Source: an uncultured Acidimicrobiia bacterium
GTDB lineage: Bacteria > Actinomycetota > Acidimicrobiia > Spongiisociales > JAENVV01
DNA length: 12,619 nucleotides
Reading direction: 5' to 3'
Assembly (NCBI GenBank): GCA_905480085.1
Contig: CAJQPD010000114.1
Coordinates: 1-12,619, forward strand
In this document: positions 1-5,547 of the stretch, in pieces
How the letters are laid out: each line of letters starts with the position of its first letter
How positions within the stretch are numbered: position 1 is the first letter of the stretch
Position numbers and translations under genes: made by a program
The notes under the pieces: model-generated
Database searches by the model: none
What the model was told of the DNA's origin: nothing
What the model saw: only the letters and a program-made list of their open reading frames with translations

Positions 1-545
1 ACGACCTCAACGTTGCGCTGCTTCACGGGCAAATGAAACCACGTGAGAAGGAAGCCGTCATGGACTCGATGAGGGCGGGGGACGTCGACGTTCTGGTGGC
101 GACGACGGTCATCGAGGTAGGCATCGATATCCCGAATGCCACACTGATGGTGATTGAGGACGCCGAGCGGTTTGGGCTGAGTCAGCTCCACCAACTCCGG
201 GGACGGGTCGGCCGGGGGGAACACGTCTCCCGCTGCGTTTTGCTTGCTGATCCCACGACCGACGAGGGGATTGCCAGAATCGCCGCCATGGTCGAGACAA
301 CGGACGGGTTTCGTCTCGCCGAGGAGGATCTCCGGATTCGTGGTCAGGGGACCGTGTTCGAGGCCCGCCAGGCGGGTTCAGGCGATCTGAGAATTGCCGA
401 CCTGCTGAGGGACCTCGATATCCTCGTGGCTGCCAGGCGGGAAGCCTTTGCGATGGTGGCCGATCAGTTAGTCCTCAATGATGAAATTGGCGAGGAAGTC
501 GAAGCCCTTCTCGGCGACCGTAAAGAATGGTTGTTCGTCTCATGA
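1..545 (+). CDS. recG: ATP-dependent DNA helicase RecG, C-terminal part (5' end outside window)
   Basis: RecG is a superfamily 2 DNA translocase that remodels stalled replication forks and branch-migrates Holliday junctions. Only the last 180 or so residues are present. The frame is open from base 3 and starts mid-domain (LLHGQMKPREKEAVM), so the 5' end lies outside the window. The visible part is the end of helicase domain 2: motif V (TTVIEVGIDIPNA) followed by motif VI (QLHQLRGRVGRG), then the RecG-specific TRG segment (LAEEDLRIRGQG), with EARQAG where many relatives read GTRQ-G. The C-terminal helical tail (LLRDLDILVAARREAF) is typical. The TGA stop overlaps the rsmD ATG by three bases in an ATGA junction, which suggests translational coupling. 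The recG-rsmD-coaD order is common in actinobacteria and other bacteria. The assignment is secure; the only caveat is truncation by the window edge. Confidence 0.95.
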   Translation, partial: DLNVALLHGQMKPREKEAVMDSMRAGDVDVLVATTVIEVGIDIPNATLMVIEDAERFGLSQLHQLRGRVGRGEHVSRCVLLADPTTDEGIARIAAMVETTDGFRLAEEDLRIRGQGTVFEARQAGSGDLRIADLLRDLDILVAARREAFAMVADQLVLNDEIGEEVEALLGDRKEWLFVS

Positions 546-1081
546 GAGTCATCGCTGGGCGGTCCAAGGGCCGACGTCTCAACGCCCCGCCAGGGGACTC
601 GACCCGACCGATGCAAGACCGGGTCAAAGAAGCGCTCTTCTCCTCGCTCGGGTCGGTGGTAATTGGTGCCGAAGTGCTCGACTTGTACGCCGGGACCGGG
701 TCCATGGGCCTTGAGGCCCTCAGCCGGGGTGCCAGACGGGCAGTGTTTGTCGAACGGAATCGGACGGCGGTTACGTTCTTGCGTAAGAACTGTGAAGCGG
801 TCGGCCTCGGTGGCGAAGTGATCCCGGTCGACGTCGCCCGATTCTTCGCGCAACGTTCTGATCTATTTGATCTCGTTTTCGTTGATCCGCCGTACGCTGA
901 CAGCGATGTAGAGGTGGGCCGGACCATGGCTGCCGTGGCCGCCCGGTTACGGCCAGGAGGGTTGGCGGTTCTCCATCGGAAGGTCGGATCTGCCCTTCCC
1001 GAAACGGAAAGCCTCGTGTTGGTCGACGCGCGGCGATACGGTAGTGCACAACTTTGGCGTTTCCAGAAGGAGTCGACATGA
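542..1081 (+). CDS. rsmD: 16S rRNA (guanine(966)-N(2))-methyltransferase RsmD
   Basis: RsmD transfers a methyl group from S-adenosylmethionine to N2 of G966 in 16S rRNA during assembly of the small ribosomal subunit. The 179-residue product has the usual family length and N-terminus (MRVIAGRSKGRRL). The Rossmann SAM-binding motif I is at about residues 45-56 (VLDLYAGTGSMG), and the catalytic DPPY tetrad typical of amino-N methyltransferases is at residues 115-118. A longer frame opens five codons upstream at 527. I chose the ATG at 542 because it matches the family N-terminus and forms a four-base ATGA overlap with the recG stop. The 3' end overlaps coaD in the same way. Translation is probably coupled to recG. 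Confidence is high. Confidence 0.95.
   Translation: MRVIAGRSKGRRLNAPPGDSTRPMQDRVKEALFSSLGSVVIGAEVLDLYAGTGSMGLEALSRGARRAVFVERNRTAVTFLRKNCEAVGLGGEVIPVDVARFFAQRSDLFDLVFVDPPYADSDVEVGRTMAAVAARLRPGGLAVLHRKVGSALPETESLVLVDARRYGSAQLWRFQKEST
1065..1072 (+). promoter_or_regulatory. Shine-Dalgarno site that fixes the coaD start
   Basis: AGAAGGAG sits five bases before the ATG at 1078 and inside the 3' end of rsmD. It supports the internal ATG at 1078 over the earlier in-frame ATG at 1054, which would add eight non-family residues. Confidence 0.75.
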
Positions 1082-1542
1082 CGGTGGCATTGTGTGCGGG
1101 GAGTTTCGACCCGCCAACCAACGGCCATCTCGACCTGATCCGCCGGGCGGCGTCGATGTTCGACGAGGTAGTGGTCGGGATAGTTGCCAACCCGGCAAAG
1201 ACGACCCGCCTGGCGGCCGATCGGCGGATGGGCCTTCTGAGCGACCTTCTGGCGGATCGGACCAATGTCAGGGTGGAGACGTTCTCTGGCCTGGTTGTCG
1301 AGTTGGCTGCCTCTGTCGAGGCTCAGGTCATCGTCAAGGGGGTTCGAGGAGTGGCCGATTTCGAGGCGGAAATCCAGATGGCGCACATGAATCGCCACCT
1401 GTCAGGCATCAACACCGTATTCCTTCCGGCCAGCCCGGAAGTAGCTCATATTTCATCGTCATTGGTCAAAGAAATATTCGCACTTGGAGGCTCGATCGAA
1501 GGCCTGGTGCCTCCGTCGGTAGCCGTCGCGTTAGAGGAGTAG
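1078..1542 (+). CDS. coaD: Phosphopantetheine adenylyltransferase CoaD
   Basis: CoaD catalyses the penultimate step of coenzyme A synthesis: ATP plus 4'-phosphopantetheine gives dephospho-CoA and pyrophosphate. The 154-residue protein begins with the nucleotidyltransferase fold signature GSFDPPTNGH (TxGH-type motif at residues 14-17). It has the conserved substrate-binding stretch KGVRGVADFEAEIQMAHMN at about 87-105 and the ISSSLVKE motif at about 125-132, where the last catalytic-loop base is Lys. The frame is also open from an ATG at 1054. The ATG at 1078 is preferred because a strong Shine-Dalgarno sequence (AGAAGGAG, 1065-1072) lies five bases upstream and because it gives the standard N-terminus. 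It overlaps the rsmD stop by four bases (ATGA). The next gene starts six bases after the stop. Confidence 0.96.
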   Translation: MTVALCAGSFDPPTNGHLDLIRRAASMFDEVVVGIVANPAKTTRLAADRRMGLLSDLLADRTNVRVETFSGLVVELAASVEAQVIVKGVRGVADFEAEIQMAHMNRHLSGINTVFLPASPEVAHISSSLVKEIFALGGSIEGLVPPSVAVALEE

Positions 1543-1548
1543 ATCATT

Positions 1549-2277
1549 ATGTCTGACAACCGTTTTGGAGATTCCAACGAACGAGGAGGATCAGCAACGA
1601 CAACCCCCGACGACCCTTTGGCCGATTTCGTCGACATCATCGGCGACGAGACTGTCGAAAACTTCGAGGATGTTCTCGCCGCGGATCCCGAGGACGTGTT
1701 TTCGAAGGTCATACCGATGCCAGGCATTGGCATCGACCTGACCGACCCACTCGACAGCTCCGAGGTCGGCGCCGTCGAGTCGATGCTTGAAGAACTCGTC
1801 GCACAATTGCTTGAGGCCAAGACAATGCCTCTTTCGCAAAATGTGCTGGTGAACAAGGCAGCTTTCATTACCAATCTCCAACGCATCCTGGCGCTGCTTC
1901 CCGACGAGTTGCGGGCCGCCCGGTGGATGATCAGGGAACAGGCCGCCTTTGTGGCGCGCACGACCGAGAAGTCGAAAGACATCCTGGCCCAGACCAATCA
2001 CAAGGCCCATGCCATCATGGAAAACGCCCGCCACCAGGCCGATCTCATGGTGTCCCAATCGAACATAGTGGCCGAGGCAGTCGAGGAAGCCAACATTTTG
2101 GTGCGCAATGCCGAAGGCGAAGGACGACGGATTCGACTCCAGGCCGAGGATTATGGCGAAGACCGACTCGTCCAGCTTGAACATCTGTTCGGAAATCTGA
2201 TGCGCCAGGTCCGCGACACACGAGCAGAATTCCACCAGGCCCGCCCACCGGCCGGTGAGGTTCCGATTCTGGATTGA
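1549..2277 (+). CDS. SepIVA-like DivIVA-family coiled-coil septation protein
   Basis: The 242-residue protein resembles the actinobacterial DivIVA-domain proteins typified by mycobacterial SepIVA (Rv2927c), which act in septation and cell-envelope growth. Three parts are visible: an acidic, low-complexity N-terminus (residues 1-75, rich in Asp and Glu); a conserved block around residues 92-128 with the hallmark leading to LLPDELRAARWMI; then an Ala/Glu/Gln-rich helix with heptad-like spacing at about 130-205, ending in a short helix (LVQLEHLFGNLMRQV). No signal peptide or membrane segment is seen. The start ATG follows AGAGGAG (1533-1539) with a nine-base spacer, six bases after the coaD stop. 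Position before yceD, rnc, fpg, smc and ftsY matches the mycobacterial order and supports the family call. The specific cellular role is inferred from the family and context, so no symbol is given. The acidic extension is longer than I recall for SepIVA. It could otherwise be described simply as a DivIVA or AtpF-like coiled-coil protein. Confidence 0.75.
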   Translation: MSDNRFGDSNERGGSATTTPDDPLADFVDIIGDETVENFEDVLAADPEDVFSKVIPMPGIGIDLTDPLDSSEVGAVESMLEELVAQLLEAKTMPLSQNVLVNKAAFITNLQRILALLPDELRAARWMIREQAAFVARTTEKSKDILAQTNHKAHAIMENARHQADLMVSQSNIVAEAVEEANILVRNAEGEGRRIRLQAEDYGEDRLVQLEHLFGNLMRQVRDTRAEFHQARPPAGEVPILD

Positions 2278-2304
2278 CCCCACCGGAGTAGGCTGACCCG
2301 CATC

Positions 2305-2799
2305 ATGAAGGTGCTTGTTTCCGATCTTATTGGCACGCCAGGTGCGCATCGCGAGGATCAGATCTCTCTGGAGGTCACGGCTGTCATGGACGCAGCCAAA
2401 CTCGAAGGGCCCGTGACCGGTTCGGTTCGCTATGACGCCGGAGTTCGCGACATCATGGCATCAGGGCGCATGGAGTATGTGGCAAAGGCAATCTGTATTC
2501 GGTGTTTGATCGAATTCGACTATCCCGGCAAGGCGACATTCAGCCAGCTTTACGCAGAAGATCCCCAGTCCGAAGATGTCATGCAGGTGCATGAACACGG
2601 CGTAATCGACATCGAACCGCCCATCCGCGACGAGGTCGTTTTGAGCCTGCCACTGTCGCCGGTATGCCGACCGGACTGCGCCGGACTTTGTTCTACGTGC
2701 GGAACCGACTTGAATAGGGAACCGTGCGAAGGTCACGATGACGTGAGTTCGTCGCCTTTCGCTATATTGGCTCAGCTTTTAGACCCCGAAGACCTGTAA
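2305..2799 (+). CDS. yceD: YceD family (DUF177) 23S rRNA accumulation protein
   Basis: YceD/DUF177 proteins are linked to accumulation of 23S rRNA, and their gene is almost always next to rpmF, as here. The 164-residue product shows the family pattern: a beta-rich N-terminus, a first cysteine pair in AICIRCLIEFD (C64, C67), and the C-terminal Cys cluster LSPVCRPDCAGLCSTCG (C121, C125, C129, C132) followed by C141. The cysteines suggest metal binding, which is inference. The ATG at 2305 lies 27 bp after the upstream stop. No good Shine-Dalgarno sequence is seen within the usual distance (the nearest GGAG is about 17 bases off), so translation may depend on flow-through from the upstream gene. 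The biochemical role of this family is still poorly defined. The family call is secure. Confidence 0.92.
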   Translation: MKVLVSDLIGTPGAHREDQISLEVTAVMDAAKLEGPVTGSVRYDAGVRDIMASGRMEYVAKAICIRCLIEFDYPGKATFSQLYAEDPQSEDVMQVHEHGVIDIEPPIRDEVVLSLPLSPVCRPDCAGLCSTCGTDLNREPCEGHDDVSSSPFAILAQLLDPEDL

Positions 2800-2803
2800 G
2801 GAG
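2798..2803 (+). promoter_or_regulatory. Shine-Dalgarno site for rpmF (GTG start)
   Basis: AAGGAG overlaps the yceD TAA stop and lies six bases before the GTG at 2810. It supports the GTG as the start and gives MAVPKKK, the standard L32 N-terminus. Confidence 0.8.
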
Positions 2804-2809
2804 TTCGCC

Positions 2810-2992
2810 GTGGCGGTCCCCAAGAAAAAAATGTCGCGTTCGCGCACTCGCCGACGCAAGTCGCAGTGGAAGATGGAGCATCCGACTCCTTCGAAGTGTC
2901 CTCAGTGTCACGAACCCAAGCGTCCGCATCGAGCATGCGCGGCGTGCGGTACCTATCGTGGCCGCGAGGTCACAGTTCCCGCTGACAATTAG
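2810..2992 (+). CDS. rpmF: Large ribosomal subunit protein bL32
   Basis: bL32 is a small structural protein of the 50S subunit. The 60-residue product has the basic N-terminal tail (AVPKKKMSRSRTRRRKSQW) and a four-cysteine zinc ribbon with C30-x2-C33 and C43-x2-C46, ending in GTYRGREV. This is the zinc-binding (C+) form, not the zinc-independent paralogue that some actinobacteria use under zinc starvation. The start is GTG with an ideal ribosome binding site. It lies ten bases after yceD, in the near-universal yceD-rpmF pair. The TAG stop is in the same frame as the following plsX gene. Confidence 0.97.
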   Translation: MAVPKKKMSRSRTRRRKSQWKMEHPTPSKCPQCHEPKRPHRACAACGTYRGREVTVPADN

Positions 2993-2995
2993 GAG
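2991..2995 (+). promoter_or_regulatory. Shine-Dalgarno site pointing to a CTG start for plsX
   Basis: AGGAG overlaps the rpmF stop codon and is followed by a six-base spacer and then CTG at 3002. No ATG, GTG or TTG occurs in the plsX frame between the in-frame TAG (2990-2992) and ATG at 3026. The site is 30 bases from that ATG, too far for normal initiation. Confidence 0.7.
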
Positions 2996-3001
2996 CGCGC
3001 C

Positions 3002-3976
3002 CTGGCCCGTGTAGCGCTTGATGCGATGGGCGGCGACCATGCGCCCGTTGAGACGGTCGCCGGGGCTGTCCTGGCAGCCGAGCGGGGTGTCGACGTCGTT
3101 CTGGTCGGTGACGAGTCGCAGCTTCATGCCCATTTGGAAGCGCTCGGTGCCGATCTGCCCATTGTCCATGCCAGCCAGAAGATCGGGATGGCCGACAATC
3201 CGGTGCGGGCCATTCGCGAACGTCCTGGTTCGTCGATCGTGCGCGCAGCTCAACTCGTCCGTGACGGGGAGGCCGACGCGTTGGTATCGGCCGGATCGAC
3301 CGGAGCTTCGCTGGCGGCAGCAGCAATCATCATCGGTCGGTTGCCAGGGGTGCTCCGTCCGGCCATCGCTACCATTTTTCCAACCCCGTTCAAGCCAACC
3401 GTGGTTCTCGACAGCGGGGCCAACCCGGACTGTAAGGCGGAGCATCTCAACCAGTTCGCCGTTATGGGAAGTCAGGTGGCCAGGGTGTACCTCGGCTGCG
3501 AGAACCCGCGGGTTGGATTGCTGACCATCGGTGAGGAGCGGGGCAAAGGGCGCGACCTCGAACGGGCTGCCTATGACCTTCTGGAGTGGGACCCGGCCGT
3601 CAACTTCGTCGGTAACGTGGAAGGACGAGATCTCGCCAATGACATTGCCGATGTATTTGTAACGGATGGCTTCACGGGCAATGTGACCCTCAAGACCGCC
3701 GAAGGAATGATGCGAATAACGCTCGGCATGTTTTCTGACATTGCAGCCTCCCTATCCGAGGCAGCCAGGTCAGAGCTGCTTCCACACTTGAAGCGTCTCG
3801 CCGAAGCGATGTCCGCAGACCATGGCGCTCATCTGGTCGGGTCGAAAGGCGTTGTCGTTATCGGGCACGGATCCGCGACGGCGATGGGTATCGCAAACGC
3901 TCTGGCGATGGCGGCCGATGGGGCCCGTCGCGGTCTGGTCAGCGAGATCGCCAATCAGCTTGCCTCCGAATCCTGA
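3002..3976 (+). CDS. plsX: Phosphate acyltransferase PlsX, probable CTG start
   Basis: PlsX converts acyl-ACP and inorganic phosphate to acyl-phosphate, the acyl donor used by the membrane enzyme PlsY to begin phospholipid synthesis. It is a peripheral cytoplasmic protein. Family marks are the N-terminal strand ARVALDAMGGDHAP, the loop SAGSTGASLAAA, the GANPDCKAEHL segment, NVEGRDL, and VTDGFTGNVTLKTAEG. At 324 residues the length is normal. The start is unusual: counting from the ATG at 3026 loses the first beta strand (ARVALDA). The only upstream option before an in-frame stop is CTG at 3002, which has an AGGAG at the right distance. I therefore place the start there. The gene is nine bases after rpmF and its TGA overlaps the rnc ATG by one base. 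No acpP gene lies between plsX and rnc, unlike in many Gram-positive and proteobacterial clusters. Confidence 0.93.
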   Translation: MARVALDAMGGDHAPVETVAGAVLAAERGVDVVLVGDESQLHAHLEALGADLPIVHASQKIGMADNPVRAIRERPGSSIVRAAQLVRDGEADALVSAGSTGASLAAAAIIIGRLPGVLRPAIATIFPTPFKPTVVLDSGANPDCKAEHLNQFAVMGSQVARVYLGCENPRVGLLTIGEERGKGRDLERAAYDLLEWDPAVNFVGNVEGRDLANDIADVFVTDGFTGNVTLKTAEGMMRITLGMFSDIAASLSEAARSELLPHLKRLAEAMSADHGAHLVGSKGVVVIGHGSATAMGIANALAMAADGARRGLVSEIANQLASES

Positions 3977-4641
3977 TGCTGACAGAACTTCAAGAGGCGC
4001 TCTCCTATACCTTCACCAATGTGTCATTGCTCGAACACGCTTTGCTGCATCGTTCATTCGCAGCTGAGGGTCCGGTCGTAGATGACAACGAAAGACTTGA
4101 GTTCCTTGGTGATGCCGTCCTTCAGCTGGTGGTAACCGATCACTTGTACACCAACTATCCGCAGCTACGCGAGGGGACGATGGCCAAAGTGCGGGCGGCT
4201 TGCGTCAACCGCGATGAGCTGGCGAATCTGGCTCGCTCGTTGCATATCGGAGAGAACCTGGCTTTGGGGCGCGGGGAAGAAGCCTCGGGCGGGCGAAAGA
4301 AGTCGTCCATCCTCGCCGATGCCATGGAGGCCGTCATTGCAGCGGTCTACATCGATGGCGGCATTGACATGGCCCGACACGTGGTCCTGAGGCTCTGGAC
4401 CCCGCTGGTGGCTGCCAGGGCTGTCGAGCCCGGCAAGCGCGATTACAAGACTCGCCTCCAAGAGGAACTGGCCTCCCGGGGCCTGCGACCTCGATATCGG
4501 GTCACCGAGTCGGGACCCGATCACGCCAAGACGTTTGAGGCGCAACTTGAGGTGGACGGCAAGCCGGCCGGGTCCGGCGAAGGCAAATCGAAGAAAGAAG
4601 CCGAGCAAGCGGCCGCCGCCGAAGCCCTCGACACGTTGTAG
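3976..4641 (+). CDS. rnc: Ribonuclease III
   Basis: RNase III cleaves double-stranded RNA and matures the rRNA precursor as a Mg-dependent homodimer. The 221-residue protein has the complete bacterial layout. The endonuclease domain carries the signature NERLEFLGDAVL (residues 38-49) with catalytic E42 and D46, E66 in LREGTMAKVRAA, and the second acidic pair D115 and E118 in DAMEAVIAAVYIDGG. A double-stranded RNA-binding domain spans about 156-221 (start DYKTRLQEEL, end with the lysine-rich SKKEAEQAAA helix). The start ATG overlaps the plsX TGA by one base (TGATG), a typical coupled junction. It is followed ten bases later by fpg. All catalytic residues I expect are present. Confidence 0.97.
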   Translation: MLTELQEALSYTFTNVSLLEHALLHRSFAAEGPVVDDNERLEFLGDAVLQLVVTDHLYTNYPQLREGTMAKVRAACVNRDELANLARSLHIGENLALGRGEEASGGRKKSSILADAMEAVIAAVYIDGGIDMARHVVLRLWTPLVAARAVEPGKRDYKTRLQEELASRGLRPRYRVTESGPDHAKTFEAQLEVDGKPAGSGEGKSKKEAEQAAAAEALDTL

Positions 4642-4651
4642 CGGACTGGCC

Positions 4652-5482
4652 GTGCCGGAGTTACCTGAAGTCGAAACCACCAGACGATCGTTGGCACCCG
4701 TCATGGAGGGTCGCCAATTCGTCAAGGTTGACATTCGACGCCCGCGCATGACGCGGCGAAACGAGCGACCAGAAGACGTCGTCGATCGATTGGTCGGAAG
4801 ACGGCTCAATCACCTGGGGAGAATCGGCAAGTTCATGGTCGGTGAAGTCGAGGGAGATATCACCCTCATCATGCACCTGGGAATGTCGGGCAAATTCCAG
4901 ATCAAGGCGGTCGGCGATCCTGAGGACAAACACACCAACGTCGTGTTCTCCACCGACCGCAACGAGGAAATTCGCCTGGTCGACCCTCGCACGTTTGGCT
5001 TTGTCGCCGCCCACACTCCGGATGAGCTGGACCACTCCTCGATTGGTGACCTCGGTCCCGATGCCCTCGATGCTCTGCCTGGTGCGCCCGTCCTGTTCGA
5101 TCGGATGGCGGGACGCAAGGTAGCCGTCAAAACGCTGCTTCTCGATCAGCGCTTCCTGGCCGGTCTTGGGAATATCTACGCCGACGAGGTGCTGGCAAGG
5201 GCCAAGGTCAGGGGCGACCGGTTGGCCGGCGGCCTGACATTTGACGAAGTGAAAGCGATCCGATCCTCGATCGGACCGGTACTCAAAGCCGGACTCAAGT
5301 ACGGAGGAACCAGTCTCGATGATCTCGCCTATTTGCTTCCGGATGGTCGCGCCGGTGATTACACGAGGCGCCTGCAGGTGTATGGCAGGGAAGGGGACGA
5401 CTGCCGCACATGCGGAACGCCAATCAGCCGAACCGTCCTTGGCGGCCGGTCGAGTTTCTGGTGCCCCGTCTGCCAAACCTGA
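4652..5482 (+). CDS. mutM: Formamidopyrimidine-DNA glycosylase (MutM/Fpg)
   Basis: MutM removes 8-oxoguanine and formamidopyrimidines from DNA and cuts the abasic site by beta,delta-elimination. The frame is open well upstream, but the GTG at 4652 gives the obligatory N-terminus MPELPEVETTRRSL. After Met removal the catalytic Pro2 and Glu3 are exposed. Other expected residues are present: K60 (RIGKF), H75 and M78 in MHLGMSGKF, R113 and F115 in DPRTFGF, N174 in GLGNIYADE, and R266 in the zinc finger. The C-terminal zinc finger is intact, with C251-x2-C254-x16-C271-x2-C274. The length is 276 residues, normal for the family. There is no clear Shine-Dalgarno; the start lies ten bases after the rnc stop, so coupling is likely. 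The rnc-fpg-smc-ftsY order is typical of actinobacteria. An Nei-type glycosylase is less likely given the LPEVETTRR N-terminus and the position. Confidence 0.95.
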   Translation: MPELPEVETTRRSLAPVMEGRQFVKVDIRRPRMTRRNERPEDVVDRLVGRRLNHLGRIGKFMVGEVEGDITLIMHLGMSGKFQIKAVGDPEDKHTNVVFSTDRNEEIRLVDPRTFGFVAAHTPDELDHSSIGDLGPDALDALPGAPVLFDRMAGRKVAVKTLLLDQRFLAGLGNIYADEVLARAKVRGDRLAGGLTFDEVKAIRSSIGPVLKAGLKYGGTSLDDLAYLLPDGRAGDYTRRLQVYGREGDDCRTCGTPISRTVLGGRSSFWCPVCQT

Positions 5483-5547
5483 CTACGGAGCGAAGACCGT
5501 AACGCGCGTGATATCCTCATTGCGACTAATCACAGGGATGTAATTAC

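Noticed and set aside
527..541. Earlier ATG for rsmD
   Set aside because: It adds five residues not typical of RsmD, while the ATG at 542 gives the standard MRVIAG start and an ATGA overlap with recG.
475..1398. Open frame of 307 codons on the minus strand across rsmD and coaD
   Set aside because: It is antisense to two confidently identified genes, the translation is Arg/Pro/Thr-rich low-complexity sequence, and no ribosome binding site or domain is seen.
4535..4651. N-terminal extension of the mutM frame into rnc
   Set aside because: The enzyme needs Pro2 exposed after Met removal, which fits only the GTG at 4652; the extension would cover the rnc dsRNA-binding domain in another frame.
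5483..5547. Promoter in the gap before smc
   Set aside because: TATCCT and TTGCGA stretches are present, but no pair has suitable spacing, so I do not call a promoter from sequence alone.
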